Numbered from the stretch's first letter, positions 35,419 to 45,482 are shown. The stretch is DNA of 64,000 bases from Haematospirillum sp. H4485 (GCF_012102745.1 NZ_JAAVSY010000006.1:1-64000); one strand, 5' to 3'. Notes: a model not told the origin generated them from the sequence alone. Made by a program: numbers and translations.

Positions 35419-36399
35419 TCAGATATTCAGGTCAAGGCGTGCCTTGCCACTGGAACTTGAAGTGTTGCGTTGCGGCTGCACCTGCCCGCCACCAATCTGA
35501 ACCACCGCCTGTGCCAAGGCAAAGGCAGCAACTCCCAAGGCTTGGTCCGCTTGCCGGACGCGTGTTTCATAAACACGACGCGTGTCCTGCTCCGGCGGTA
35601 CAGCGTTGCTCAGCGACTCCAGAACGGCTTGCCCCTGCTTGATACCAGCGCTGGCATCCTTCAGGACCTTGGCTACAACAGCGCCAAGCTCGGCCTCTGT
35701 TTTGGGAGGAGGTGATTGTGGAGCCGGAGTCCCGCTGTCCTGTATGGGCAGGCCATAGGGGAAATAATCCTCGGTGGCACCGGTTGTGATATCGGCAGGC
35801 GTTGGCTCCGGAACAATTTCCAGCCTTCGGCTTTGTTTACCCAAGGCTTCGTTCAGGGCGCTTGCTGCCCGCGCCGCTGCCTTGTCTGCTTCGGAGACGA
35901 CGGGAGTAGCTGCGGTAGAACCTGATACCGGAACCAGGCGCGGGTCTTCGGCTGGCACGGTGGCTTCAAGGTCAACAGACACACCCGAGCCGGCTGCAGC
36001 CGAGGCGAGCAAGTCGGCAGCCTTGCGTATGGCATTGCCTGCCTCGGCTATACGCGCAAGCGCAGCCTCTGCTTTACGGGGGCTGTTCTCGGCCAGAGTC
36101 TTGGGCGTATCTCGTGCCACATCCCCAATGTCATCGCGTGCCAGACTGACCTGGACCCGTGCGCGCTGGATATCATCGGCCCGGGCCAGAAGACTCTGAA
36201 CCCGCAGCGCAACTTCTTCCGGAGTCTGGCGGTTTGATCCGGCGTTGCTGTCAGCCCCGTTTCCACTGAAACGATCAGCACTGGCCGTCTGTATGTTTTC
36301 TGTCGTCTGAACCCGCTGAGCCTCAACATCTTCCCTGCGGACGGGAGGCTGCGGGAATGGCGCGCCCGCTGTGCGCAGACGTTCGACAGGACTAGTCAT
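35419..36399 (-). CDS. Unrecognised Ala-rich, low-complexity protein
   Basis: 326 residues, no family recognised. The start MTSPVERLRTAGAPFPQPP is followed by an Ala/Arg/Gln-rich region with predicted long helices (AEAALARIAEAGNAIRKAAD, ARAASALNEALGKQS), a Pro-rich linker (DSGTPAPQSPPPK) and an Ala-rich C-terminal helix ending RLDLNI. There is no signal peptide or membrane segment. The frame has normal codon-position bias, so it is likely a real gene, possibly a cytosolic scaffold. The terminator at 35345 follows it. Function unknown. Confidence 0.6.
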   Translation of the reverse strand: MTSPVERLRTAGAPFPQPPVRREDVEAQRVQTTENIQTASADRFSGNGADSNAGSNRQTPEEVALRVQSLLARADDIQRARVQVSLARDDIGDVARDTPKTLAENSPRKAEAALARIAEAGNAIRKAADLLASAAAGSGVSVDLEATVPAEDPRLVPVSGSTAATPVVSEADKAAARAASALNEALGKQSRRLEIVPEPTPADITTGATEDYFPYGLPIQDSGTPAPQSPPPKTEAELGAVVAKVLKDASAGIKQGQAVLESLSNAVPPEQDTRRVYETRVRQADQALGVAAFALAQAVVQIGGGQVQPQRNTSSSSGKARLDLNI

Positions 36400-36695
36400 G
36401 GCCTTCTGCCTCCGTTGTCCTGAACTCCGCCCCGACCTCTATCTCCCTTACGAGAGACGCTCCGGGACAGGGAAGCCCGTTTCTTGGAATTCCCACAGGC
36501 ACACTATACAGAATAAAATCTGCCTTTTCCAGATGCTGTCGAGTTTTCTAAAATAAACAGTCCGTATGCCATGATTCATTATAACCTGATCATATGAATA
36601 ATTGTTTGATGTACTGTTATTCATGGGGGATAGAGTGTTTATAATAATCTGTCATTCTTTGATTATTGTTGTCGATCCAGACAAAATTCGCCTTT
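36400..36695. other. AT-rich spacer upstream of the Ala-rich gene
   Basis: No gene supported. The part at about 36500-36690 is AT-rich compared with its surroundings and must hold the minus-strand promoter of the 35419-36399 gene. No clear consensus boxes were seen. Confidence 0.4.
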
Positions 36696-37421
36696 TCAGT
36701 GATGACTTTTATCCATGCCTTCCCGGGGTGTCCACTTTCTGTTGGTCACAAGGGATTCAACCCATGGGAGTATATGTCGCGCGATTGCCTCTGTTCCCTT
36801 TTCTGTCGGGTGCATGCCGTCTGCTTGAAGAAGATTGGGGTTTCCAGCTACCCCGTCCAGAAAGAAAGGAACCAAGGGAACGCTGTGCATTACCGCCAGC
36901 TCTGGAAATATTGCGTTGAACTCTGTTGCATACTCTTTGCCCATGTTGGGGGGGGCCAGCATGCCAAGCAGGAGAACCGCGATGTTATCCCTGTGTAGCC
37001 GGTGAAGAATCGTGTTCAGATTGACGCGTGTGTCCTTTGGGTTGATCCCTCGCAAGGCATCGTTGGCCCCAAGGCCCACCATGACAATATCGGGGCTTTC
37101 CTTCAGCATCCAGTCAAGGCGGGCCAGTCCCCCGGCAGAAGTATCTCCCGACACACCGGCATTGATCATGGTGACGGGCATCCCCTTTTCTTCCAGAAGA
37201 CGTGCCAGCTGATCGGGGACCGATTGCCCCGGCGCCAGGTTGTAACCGGCCATCAGGCTGTCTCCCAGTGCCATCAGTCTGGGTCGCGACGAACTTGGTC
37301 CTGTGTCTGCCGCGTGGACAGCACGCCCTGTCCCGTTGACAGGAGACAGTATTGCCGCATATGCGAAAAGAGCAGCCCCGGCAACGCGGGCTATGGCAGG
37401 CAGGTGGGGAAAAAGAGCCAT
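36696..37421 (-). CDS. tesA: GDSL-family lysophospholipase/arylesterase (TesA-like)
   Basis: 241 residues. A signal peptide is followed by LMALGDSLMAGYNLAPG (nucleophile Ser of the GDSL block), GLGANDALRGI (block III) and DGMHPTEKGTEAIA (catalytic Asp and His). The family hydrolyses acyl-thioesters and lysolipids in the periplasm. As in E. coli, it lies divergently beside a YbbA/YbbP ABC pair. The start codons of the two genes overlap on opposite strands if both starts are right. Confidence 0.9.
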   Translation of the reverse strand: MALFPHLPAIARVAGAALFAYAAILSPVNGTGRAVHAADTGPSSSRPRLMALGDSLMAGYNLAPGQSVPDQLARLLEEKGMPVTMINAGVSGDTSAGGLARLDWMLKESPDIVMVGLGANDALRGINPKDTRVNLNTILHRLHRDNIAVLLLGMLAPPNMGKEYATEFNAIFPELAVMHSVPLVPFFLDGVAGNPNLLQADGMHPTEKGTEAIARHILPWVESLVTNRKWTPREGMDKSHH

Positions 37422-38121
37422 GGTATCCGGTCCGGGCCTTCAGTCAAGGGAAGCATCCGTCATGCTTGACGATATCCATGTCAGCCTGAAGGGTCCTGCC
37501 GGTCCGGTCAATATCCTGCGTGGTGTTTCGATTCGCATTGACAAGGGTGAGGCCGTGGCTGTGGTCGGCCCCTCGGGTTCAGGGAAATCGACCATGATGA
37601 TGGTTGCCGCCGGACTCGAGCGGATTACATCGGGATCTGCGCGGATTTGTGGGCAGGATATCGGCCCGCTGGACGAGGACGCATTGGCTGTATTCCGACG
37701 CGATCATGTCGGGGTTGTTTTTCAGTCCTTTCATCTTGTTCCGACAATGAGTGCTCTGGAGAATGTTGCCATTCCCCTGGAGCTGGCGGGTTCAACAGAG
37801 GCATTCGAGCGTGCCCGTGATGGCTTACAGGCCGTGGGGCTTGGTCATCGCCTGCATCATGTTCCAGCCCAGTTGTCCGGGGGAGAGCAGCAACGCGTTG
37901 CCTTGGCCCGTGCCTTTGCCGTCTCTCCGGACCTTGTGCTGGCTGACGAGCCAACGGGTAACCTGGATGGGGCAACGGGAGCCATGATCATGGATCTTTT
38001 GTTTGACCATCGCCGCCGCAACGGGACGTCCCTGATGTTGGTAACCCATGACCCCGCCCTGGCGGCACGGTGTGACCGCACGGTGCATCTGGAAGATGGG
38101 CGGCTGGTGTCCCATGCCTGA
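37420..38121 (+). CDS. ybbA: YbbA-type ABC transporter ATP-binding protein
   Basis: About 233 residues with VGPSGSGKSTMMMVAAGL (Walker A), AQLSGGEQQRVALARAF (signature) and LVLADEPTGNLDG (Walker B). It belongs to the MacB/LolD/YbbA group and pairs with the downstream FtsX-like permease. In E. coli this set is tesA-ybbA-ybbP. The start is either the ATG at 37420 or one at 37462 preceded by AAGGGAAG. The longer form keeps the usual N-terminal strand. Substrate likely a lipid or lipoprotein. Confidence 0.88.
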   Translation: MVSGPGLQSREASVMLDDIHVSLKGPAGPVNILRGVSIRIDKGEAVAVVGPSGSGKSTMMMVAAGLERITSGSARICGQDIGPLDEDALAVFRRDHVGVVFQSFHLVPTMSALENVAIPLELAGSTEAFERARDGLQAVGLGHRLHHVPAQLSGGEQQRVALARAFAVSPDLVLADEPTGNLDGATGAMIMDLLFDHRRRNGTSLMLVTHDPALAARCDRTVHLEDGRLVSHA

Positions 38122-40672
38122 TAATAGTTCCCCGCATGACAGGGATAATATCAGGCCTTGGTCTTTGGCCCTTCGGTTTGCGCGCCGCGAGCTGCGCGGA
38201 GGGTTGCAGGGTTTACGGGTCATGATTGCCTGCTTGTTCCTGGGTGTTTTTGCCATTGCTGCGTCTGGTTCCGTGCGTTCAGCTGTAGAGGCCGGATTAT
38301 CTGTCGGTGCCCGTTCTCTTCTGGGGGGAGATCTGGAGCTGCAACAGAGCCTTACGCGTCCGGGTGTTGAGCAGCGCCAGTTTCTGGCGCGGTACGGGAT
38401 TGTTTCCGAGGTGCGTGAAATGAGGGCCATGGCCCGCTCGGTCGGGACAGGCAAGGTTGCCATGGTTGAGCTGAAGGCTGTGGATAGCCTTTATCCCCTG
38501 TATGGTGATATGGGCGTGGAGCCGGATGAACCTCTTGCTTCCCTTCTGGACAGGCGTGCGGGTGTGTTCGGAGCTGTAGCTGATTCGTCCCTAGCGCATC
38601 GGCTGGACATAAAGGTTGGAGACTCGTTCAAGCTTGGTGAGACAGCCTTGCAATTGCGTGCCCTGATAACGGCGGAACCAGACCGGGCGGCCTCGGTTAT
38701 GGCGTTTGGTCCGCGCCTGATCGTATCGCCGGAGGGATGGGAGGCCACGCGTCTGGAGATGCCTGGCAGCCTGGTCCGCACAGCCCTGCGTCTGAAAACG
38801 CCACAGCCGTTGGACGCGGCGGATGTAGAGCGGGAGCTGGAGGCAGCCTTTCCCGGTTCCGGCTGGCGGGTGCGGGGGTTGGATGCTGCTGCTCCCGATG
38901 TGCGGCGTGTTCTGGGGAATGTGACCTTGTTCCTGTCCCTGGTTGGTCTGACAGCCTTGCTGACCGGTGGTATTGGTGTTGCCAATGCTGTTCGCACATT
39001 TGTTGGGGCGCGCATGGCAACGATCGCAACCCTGCGAACACTTGGGGCATCGTCCGCCCTGGTTTTCCGCATCTATATGTTACAGGTTTCCATCCTTGCC
39101 TTGTGTGCGGTTGGTGCCGCCATGTTTGCTGCCGCCGCTGTTCCTGCGGTGGTTGGTTTCCTGCTGGCCGACTTTTTTCCTGTCGCGTTGCCTCTGGGGA
39201 TCTGGCCTGTGCCTCTGTTTCAGGCCGCTGCCGCCGGGTTGCTGGTTGCAGCCGTCTTTGGCCTCTGGCCCTTGGCGCGGTGTCGCGAGGTGCCAGCCGC
39301 AGCCTTGTTTCGTGGCGTGCACGTGGACTCTTCCTTCCGCCCCCGTGGGCTTGTAGTTCCGGTTATTATCCTGTGTGCGCTTGCCTTGGCTATGTTGACG
39401 ATCCTGTCAGCCGAACGTCGTGATGTCGCCATTGGCTTTGTCCTCGGTGCGCTGGTGTCTTTTGGCTTGTTCCGCCTTGCTGCTGCGGCTGTCATATGGC
39501 TTGCATCCCGGGTGGTGCTTCGTGGTGCACCGCTCCTGCGTCTGGGATTTGCCAATGTATGTCGCCCGGGGGCGCCAACGGTTCCGGTTGTCCTCTCTCT
39601 GGGGCTTGGGCTGTCTGTTCTGGCAACCGTGGCGCTGATCGAGGTGAACCTCAACCAGCAGATCCGTGAACGGATTCCGGATACCGCTCCCGCCTTCTAC
39701 TTTATCGATCTTCAGACAGCCAACCTGGACGCATTCCGTGCCGAGGTGGAAGCTGTTCCCGCAGCTCGTATCACCGGCACGGCGGATATGGCGCGTGGTC
39801 GTATCGTTGCTGTCAACGGGCAGCCGGTCGACGAGGCATCTGTTGATCCGGAGGTGCGCTGGGCGGTGCGCGGTGATCGTGGCCTGACCACATCGGCCCA
39901 TCCTCCGGAAGGGTCGGTTCTGGTTGCCGGTGCATGGTGGCCACAGGATTATGGCGGAGAACCGCTGGTGTCTGTCGCTGCAAATGTTGCCCGTGGGCTT
40001 GGAGTTGCGGTGGGCGATTCCCTGACATTCAGCATTCTGGGGCGGAATATGGATGTCCGGATCGGCAGCCTGAGGGAGATCAACTGGTCCACCTTGTCCC
40101 TGAACTTTGCGTTTGTTTTCAACCCCCGTGCCCTTGAAGGTGTGCCCCGGACCTGGATTGCCACGGTTTATGCCGCCCCGGGGTCCGAGGATGCCTTGGA
40201 GCGTGCAGTTGTCCGTGCCTTGCCATCCGTTTCGGCGATCCGTGTCAAGGAAGCCCTGGACAGTGTCGCATCGATACTGGATCGTGCTTCATATGCTATT
40301 CGCCTGGCGGCATCTTTGGCCGTTATTGCCGGTCTTCTTGTTTTGTCTGCCGCGATTTCGGCCGGTCACAAGGATCGTGTGCGTGACGCTGTTATCCTCA
40401 AGGTTCTGGGGGCAACCCGGGCAACCCTCCTGAAGGTATGGATGCTGGAGTATGGTGTGACCGGTGTGGCAACCGGTTTTGTGTCTGCCGGTGTGGGGAC
40501 TGTTGCAGCCCGTGTTGTTCTGCAGGATGTGATGAGATCCCAGTGGGTTTTTATGCCCGGTGTGACCTTTGCCATTGTTTGTGGAGGGTTGATCCTGGTG
40601 CTGGCTGGTGGCCTTGCCAGCGGGCTGCTGGCCCTGAGCGGTAAACCCGCAGTTGTTCTTCGGCATGAGTAG
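38114..40672 (+). CDS. ybbP: FtsX-like ABC permease (YbbP family)
   Basis: About 852 residues. An N-terminal membrane segment (VMIACLFLGVFAIAASG) is followed by a large periplasmic domain, then two blocks of FtsX-type membrane segments (LTALLTGGIGVANAVRTFVG, and a last one near AVILKVLGATRATLLK). The two FtsX halves are characteristic of YbbP, which with YbbA moves hydrophobic cargo across the envelope. The start overlaps the ybbA stop by 8 bases. Confidence 0.92.
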   Translation: MPDNSSPHDRDNIRPWSLALRFARRELRGGLQGLRVMIACLFLGVFAIAASGSVRSAVEAGLSVGARSLLGGDLELQQSLTRPGVEQRQFLARYGIVSEVREMRAMARSVGTGKVAMVELKAVDSLYPLYGDMGVEPDEPLASLLDRRAGVFGAVADSSLAHRLDIKVGDSFKLGETALQLRALITAEPDRAASVMAFGPRLIVSPEGWEATRLEMPGSLVRTALRLKTPQPLDAADVERELEAAFPGSGWRVRGLDAAAPDVRRVLGNVTLFLSLVGLTALLTGGIGVANAVRTFVGARMATIATLRTLGASSALVFRIYMLQVSILALCAVGAAMFAAAAVPAVVGFLLADFFPVALPLGIWPVPLFQAAAAGLLVAAVFGLWPLARCREVPAAALFRGVHVDSSFRPRGLVVPVIILCALALAMLTILSAERRDVAIGFVLGALVSFGLFRLAAAAVIWLASRVVLRGAPLLRLGFANVCRPGAPTVPVVLSLGLGLSVLATVALIEVNLNQQIRERIPDTAPAFYFIDLQTANLDAFRAEVEAVPAARITGTADMARGRIVAVNGQPVDEASVDPEVRWAVRGDRGLTTSAHPPEGSVLVAGAWWPQDYGGEPLVSVAANVARGLGVAVGDSLTFSILGRNMDVRIGSLREINWSTLSLNFAFVFNPRALEGVPRTWIATVYAAPGSEDALERAVVRALPSVSAIRVKEALDSVASILDRASYAIRLAASLAVIAGLLVLSAAISAGHKDRVRDAVILKVLGATRATLLKVWMLEYGVTGVATGFVSAGVGTVAARVVLQDVMRSQWVFMPGVTFAIVCGGLILVLAGGLASGLLALSGKPAVVLRHE

Positions 40673-40727
40673 GGAATGGACCTGATCCGTTGGTAGCAGG
40701 GCTTTTCCTGTGGCTCCTGAAAACCGT

Positions 40728-40751
40728 ACCGGGCGTGTCCGGTTCTTGTTG
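40728..40751 (+). terminator. Weak terminator after ybbP
   Basis: ACCGG (40728-40732) and CCGGT (40739-40743) with a six-base loop are followed by TCTTGTT. The stem is short, so support is modest. Confidence 0.35.
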
Positions 40752-40819
40752 CGTTGCCCTGATTCCATGCCATATTCATAGGGACAGTGCTTGTTTTTTG
40801 TCTTTCAAGAGAGGGTTTC

Positions 40820-41563
40820 ATGAACCTTGAGAACCGCAACACCTGGACCCGGGCGGATTCGGTCGCTGGCGTCGCCGAGATTGATGCCGGCCTGCGCGCC
40901 TATATGCTGCGGGTCTACAATTACATGGCTTCTGGCGTAGCCCTGACCGGGATTGTGGCTTGGCTGGTGGCCAATACGGGTCTGAGCAGTGTTTTCTTCA
41001 GCGCCGGTCCGCAGGGCATGCAGCCCTCGATGCTGGTATGGGGGGCGATGCTGGTCTCTGTTGGCTTGGCCTTTTTCATGTCATTCCGGATTGCGTCTCT
41101 CCAGTCGTCAACGGCCCAGGCATTGTTCTGGGCTTATGCCGCCCTGAATGGCGTCTGGATGGCCAGTATCTTCTTCACCTATACCGAGACATCGATTGTC
41201 CGCGTGTTTTTCATTACTGCGGCCTCCTTTGCCGGTCTGAGCCTTTATGGCTACACCACGCGGCGCAGCCTTGATGCCATGGGCGCATTTATGGCCATGG
41301 GCCTGATTGGTCTGATCATTGGCAGTGTGGTCAACATCTTCCTGGCCAGTTCGGCCATGCACTGGATGCTGTCTGTTGTCGGGGTGATCATTTTTGCTGG
41401 CCTGACAGCCTATGACACCCAGAAGGTCAAGGAAATGTATCTGGAAGCTGACGGCCATGACATGGCCCTGAAAAAGTCGGTTATGGGGGCTTTGACCCTG
41501 TATCTGGACTTTATCAACCTGCTCCTGATGCTGCTCCGCTTCTTTGGTCAGAACCGCGAATAA
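40820..41563 (+). CDS. Bax inhibitor-1 family membrane protein
   Basis: About 247 residues with seven hydrophobic segments, the family line YNYMASGVALTGIVAWLV early and GLTAYDTQKVKEMYLEADGH near the C-terminus (conserved Asp pair region). YccA/YbhL-type proteins are linked to FtsH control or calcium leak. The ATG at 40820 follows GAGAGGG. The frame from 40787 is a less likely extension. It is followed by a terminator. Confidence 0.92.
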   Translation: MNLENRNTWTRADSVAGVAEIDAGLRAYMLRVYNYMASGVALTGIVAWLVANTGLSSVFFSAGPQGMQPSMLVWGAMLVSVGLAFFMSFRIASLQSSTAQALFWAYAALNGVWMASIFFTYTETSIVRVFFITAASFAGLSLYGYTTRRSLDAMGAFMAMGLIGLIIGSVVNIFLASSAMHWMLSVVGVIIFAGLTAYDTQKVKEMYLEADGHDMALKKSVMGALTLYLDFINLLLMLLRFFGQNRE

Positions 41564-41593
41564 GAACTCTCACGTTTACCATATCTCAATCTC

Positions 41594-41632
41594 AGGGGGG
41601 CTTTCGGAGTGTCGGGGGCCCCCTTGTTTCTT
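41594..41632 (+). terminator. Intrinsic terminator after Bax-inhibitor gene
   Basis: AGGGGGGC and GCCCCCTT pair around a 15-base loop, followed by GTTTCTTGT. Confidence 0.65.
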
Positions 41633-41748
41633 GTCTGGTCGTGATTTCCGTAACAGCGGGATCAATGGGTGGGTGGATTTAGCCTCGTGTTTGGTGGTGG
41701 CCTGTCCTAGACTTCCGCCGTCTTTGCGCTGATGCAGGTTTTTACTTT

Positions 41749-43302
41749 ATGGCTTTGCTTCGTTCGGTATCGATTGTTGGTTTCTTTACCTTGCTGTCGC
41801 GGTTTACCGGCTTGGCGCGTGAGGCGCTGATTGCCCATTACCTGGGCGCCGGCATGGTAACGGACTGTTTCAATGTTGCCTGGAAGCTGCCAAACCTGTT
41901 CCGTCGCCTGTTTGCCGAGGGGGCTTTCTCGGCTGCGTTTGTCCCCTTGTTCTCGGCAACGCTGGAGCAGGAGGGTGAAGACGGTGCCCGGGTCTTTTCC
42001 AATCGGGTCTTCTCCTTTCTTGCGTTGGTGCTGGGGCTGTTCAGCGCCCTTATGATGATTGCCATGCCTTGGGTCATGCACGTTTTTGCGCCTGGTTTCA
42101 GCGAGATCCCGGGCAAGCATGAGTTGGCCTCTGATCTGGCCGGTATTACTTTCTCGTATCTGTTCTTTGTTTCCCTGTGTTCATTGCTGTCCGGGGTCCT
42201 GAATTCCCTTGGCCGGTTTGCTGCCGCAGCAGGAACGCCGGTCCTGTTGAATGTGGTCAGCATGGCTGGACTGGTCTGGTTGTCGGATTTTACGCCCACG
42301 CCGGGTCATGCCTTGGCGTGGGGAACGGCCTTGGCGGGGGTTGTCCAGTTTCTGTGGTTGTTGCACTCTGCGTGGAGAGTCGGCTTCCTGCCCCGTTTGG
42401 TCCGTCCTTCCCTGTCGCCCAAGGTTCGCCTTTTGCTGATCCGGATTGTCCCTGTTGCCTTCGGGGCAGGGTTGTATCAGGTCAGCCTTCTGATTGACGT
42501 TGTGCTCGCTTCACTCTTGCCGGAAGGTTCCATCAGCTGGCTCAACTTTGCCGACCGCCTGAACCAGCTGCCGCTTGGCGTGGTTGGTATTGCGATGGGA
42601 ACAGCCCTGTTGCCGGTTCTGTCCCGTCAGCTGGCCGCTTCAGACGAGGCTGCGGCACTGGACAGTCAGAACCGTGGGGTGGAGCTGTCCCTTCTGTTGA
42701 CCCTGCCGGCCATGGTGGGGCTTGTGCTTCTGGCTGAGCCCATTGTGGCCTTGGTGTACGAGCGAGGGGCCTTCACCGCTGCAGACACAGAGGCTACGGC
42801 AGCAGCATTGACAGCGTTCTGCCTTGGCCTGCCGGCGTATGTTCTGGTCAAGGTTTTTACCCCGGGTTTCTTTGCCCGTGGTGATACGTCCACGCCATTC
42901 CGGATTGCGGCTGTGGCGCTTGGCATCAACGTGATCTTGAACCTTGTCCTGATGCAGGTCATGGCGCATGTCGGGCTGGCGCTGGCAACGGCTATCGGCA
43001 GTACGGTCAATGCCATGCTTCTGGGCATTGTTCTCTGGCGTCGCGGGCACTATCGCATGGACCGTCGCCTGTTACAGCGTCTTCCCCGTACCCTTCTTGC
43101 AACCAGCCTTATGGGTGGCGCTGTCTATGCCGTGGGTTATGCCATCCCCTTGTTTATCCCGCTTCTATCATGGGGTGTGTTAGTGGTGCAGATTGTGGCG
43201 GGTCTTGTTGTTTTCTTTCTTTCTGCTTTCCTTTGTGGTTCCGTCCGGCGTGAGGATCTGGCCTACTTGCGGGCCATGCGTCGCTCCCAACCCCATGCTT
43301 GA
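41749..43302 (+). CDS. murJ: Lipid II flippase MurJ
   Basis: 517 residues, about 14 membrane segments. The start MALLRSVSIVGFFTLLSRFTG and LPNLFRRLFAEGAFSAAFVP are the MurJ/MviN signature, with GMVTDCFNVAWKLPNL. It flips peptidoglycan lipid II across the inner membrane. The upstream 110 bases after the terminator are likely its promoter region, and trpS follows. Confidence 0.96.
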   Translation: MALLRSVSIVGFFTLLSRFTGLAREALIAHYLGAGMVTDCFNVAWKLPNLFRRLFAEGAFSAAFVPLFSATLEQEGEDGARVFSNRVFSFLALVLGLFSALMMIAMPWVMHVFAPGFSEIPGKHELASDLAGITFSYLFFVSLCSLLSGVLNSLGRFAAAAGTPVLLNVVSMAGLVWLSDFTPTPGHALAWGTALAGVVQFLWLLHSAWRVGFLPRLVRPSLSPKVRLLLIRIVPVAFGAGLYQVSLLIDVVLASLLPEGSISWLNFADRLNQLPLGVVGIAMGTALLPVLSRQLAASDEAAALDSQNRGVELSLLLTLPAMVGLVLLAEPIVALVYERGAFTAADTEATAAALTAFCLGLPAYVLVKVFTPGFFARGDTSTPFRIAAVALGINVILNLVLMQVMAHVGLALATAIGSTVNAMLLGIVLWRRGHYRMDRRLLQRLPRTLLATSLMGGAVYAVGYAIPLFIPLLSWGVLVVQIVAGLVVFFLSAFLCGSVRREDLAYLRAMRRSQPHA

Positions 43303-43384
43303 TCGTGTGCCCTGTGTAGGGTATCCCATCCGCCTGCTGACGGGCTTGCCGGGTGCAGGGTTTGCTTCTTGATAACAGGATCGT

Positions 43385-44389
43385 ATGATGAAACGTATTT
43401 TTTCCGGCGCACAGCCTACCGGAAACTTGCATCTGGGCAACTATCTTGGGGCAATCCGTAACTGGGTAACGCTACAGAAAGACTTCTCTGACTGTGTATT
43501 CTGTGTTGTTGACCAGCACGCGATTACCCTTTGGCAGAATCCCAAGGAACTTCACCGTTCCATCCGGGAACTGGCAGCAGCCTATATCGCGGCCGGTATT
43601 GATCCCGGGAAATCCATTCTTTTCAATCAGTCTGCCGTTCCCGGTCATGCCCAGTTGGCGTGGGTTTTCAACTGCGTTGCCCGTATCGGCTGGATGAACC
43701 GGATGACCCAGTTCAAGGACAAGGCCGGCAAGAATCGCGAGAATGCTTCTGTCGGGTTGTATGTTTATCCAACCTTGATGGCGGCAGATATTCTTCTGTA
43801 CAAGGCAACGCATGTGCCGGTCGGGGAAGACCAGAAACAGCATCTGGAATTGACCCGGGATATTGCAATCAAGTTCAACAACGATTTTGGTGTGGATTTA
43901 TTCCCCGTTCCCGAGCCCTTGATCCTGGGAGAGGCAACCCGGGTCATGAGCCTGCGTGACGGCACCAAGAAGATGTCCAAGTCTGATCCGTCGGATTATT
44001 CACGTATCAATCTTGCCGATGATGCCGATGCCATTGCGCAGAAGATCCGCAAGGCCCGCACGGACCCCGATCCCTTGCCCGAGGTTGTGGCCGGGCTTGC
44101 CAACCGGCCCGAAGCCGACAACCTGGTGACCATTTTTGCCGCCCTGAAAGGAATCAGCAAGGCGGCGGCCTTGGCCGATGTCGGGGGGCAGTCGTTTGCC
44201 GTGTTCAAGGGCATGCTGACGGACCTTCTGGTTTCCGAGCTGGCCCCGGTCAGTGCGGAGTGGCGGCGACTGGTGGCTGACCCTGCTTATATCGACTCTG
44301 TCCTGCGTGACGGTGCAGAGAGAGCCTCTGTCCTGGCACGCCCCATTCTTGATGAGGTTTACGATACTGTCGGGTTCCTGCGACCTTAA
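43385..44389 (+). CDS. trpS: Tryptophanyl-tRNA synthetase
   Basis: 334 residues. HIGH-type motif [14 protein letters not shown] and KMSKS motif [16 protein letters not shown] are plain. It charges tRNA-Trp. Two ATGs in a row (43385, 43388) follow AGGATCGT, and the first is taken. It is the last gene before a terminator. Confidence 0.97.
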   Translation: MMKRIFSGAQPTGNLHLGNYLGAIRNWVTLQKDFSDCVFCVVDQHAITLWQNPKELHRSIRELAAAYIAAGIDPGKSILFNQSAVPGHAQLAWVFNCVARIGWMNRMTQFKDKAGKNRENASVGLYVYPTLMAADILLYKATHVPVGEDQKQHLELTRDIAIKFNNDFGVDLFPVPEPLILGEATRVMSLRDGTKKMSKSDPSDYSRINLADDADAIAQKIRKARTDPDPLPEVVAGLANRPEADNLVTIFAALKGISKAAALADVGGQSFAVFKGMLTDLLVSELAPVSAEWRRLVADPAYIDSVLRDGAERASVLARPILDEVYDTVGFLRP

Positions 44390-44415
44390 CTGACGGGAAA
44401 CATTCTTGTCTTCGG

Positions 44416-44449
44416 ATCCCACGTCTTTCCCAAGATGTGGGGTCTTTTA
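44416..44449 (+). terminator. Intrinsic terminator after trpS
   Basis: CCCACGTCTT and AAGATGTGGG pair (one G-T) around TCCC, followed by GTCTTTTAT. Confidence 0.75.
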
Positions 44450-44558
44450 TCATTCACTACAGATGTTTCTGCTGTGACTGTCTTCGGTGCAGGGTACAAC
44501 AGAAGAAATACCCTGTTCTTGTTTTCCAGCAGACTTTCGCGAACACCGGGGACTCTGA

Positions 44559-45482
44559 ATGCAGGTCTATCTCCCGATTGCTGAAATGTCGGTAAATATT
44601 TTTCTCGTTCTCGGGATCGGGATCGTTATCGGGTGGCTTTCAGGTTTGTTTGGTGTTGGTGGCGGTTTTCTGATGACCCCGTTGCTGATGTTTCTGGGGG
44701 TATCGCCTGCTGTTGCGGTCGGAACCGGGGCCAACCAGATTGTGGCTTCGTCTGTTGCCGGGGTTATGGCGCACTGGAGACGGGGGAATGTTGATGTCCG
44801 TATGGGCATGGTTCTGCTTGTCGGTGGTCTGGCGGGATCAGGAATAGGGGTTTTCCTGTTCCGTTGGCTTCGGTCTGTTGGTCATATCGATCTGGCGATT
44901 GCGTTGTGCTATGTCGTGTTTCTGGGGACGATCGGCTCCCTTATGCTGGGCGAAAGCCTGTTGGCAACCTGGCGTGCCCGCCGCCCGGGACATGTTCCTC
45001 GCGATGCCATACAGGAAGAGCACGGTCACTGGGCAGACCGACTCCCGCTGAAAATGACGTTTCATCGTTCCCGGCTTTATATTTCTGTGATTCCACCGTT
45101 TCTTGTCGGGGTTCTTGTCGGGGTTCTGGCTGCGATCATGGGGGTTGGTGGTGGTTTTGTTGCCGTTCCCGCCATGATTTACGTGCTGCGTATGCCAACC
45201 CAGGTGGTGATCGGCACATCCCTGTTCCAGGTGATCTTTGTCAGTGCCAATACGGCCTTCCTGCAAGCCCTGCTTAACCAGACCGTAGATGTCATGCTGG
45301 CGCTGACATTGCTTGTCGGGGCTGTGACCGGCGCCCAGTTCGGGGCCCGTTTCGGCAGCCGTATCAAGGCCGAGCAGATGCGCATCCTTCTGGCACTTCT
45401 GGTGCTGGCTGTCTGTATTCGTCTGGCGTTTGATCTGATGGTCGAACCCGAGGAGCTTTTTATTCTGGGTGGAGGAGGCTGA
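44559..45482 (+). CDS. TSUP-family sulfite/anion exporter (TauE/SafE)
   Basis: 307 residues with about eight membrane segments. The two repeat halves each carry a Gly-rich turn, LSGLFGVGGGFLMTPLL and LAAIMGVGGGFVAVPAM. TauE/SafE members export sulfite, sulfoacetate or related organic sulfur anions. The next gene (TIGR02186-type) overlaps by one base, and the two families commonly occur together in Alphaproteobacteria, so a joint envelope role is likely. Confidence 0.9.
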   Translation: MQVYLPIAEMSVNIFLVLGIGIVIGWLSGLFGVGGGFLMTPLLMFLGVSPAVAVGTGANQIVASSVAGVMAHWRRGNVDVRMGMVLLVGGLAGSGIGVFLFRWLRSVGHIDLAIALCYVVFLGTIGSLMLGESLLATWRARRPGHVPRDAIQEEHGHWADRLPLKMTFHRSRLYISVIPPFLVGVLVGVLAAIMGVGGGFVAVPAMIYVLRMPTQVVIGTSLFQVIFVSANTAFLQALLNQTVDVMLALTLLVGAVTGAQFGARFGSRIKAEQMRILLALLVLAVCIRLAFDLMVEPEELFILGGGG

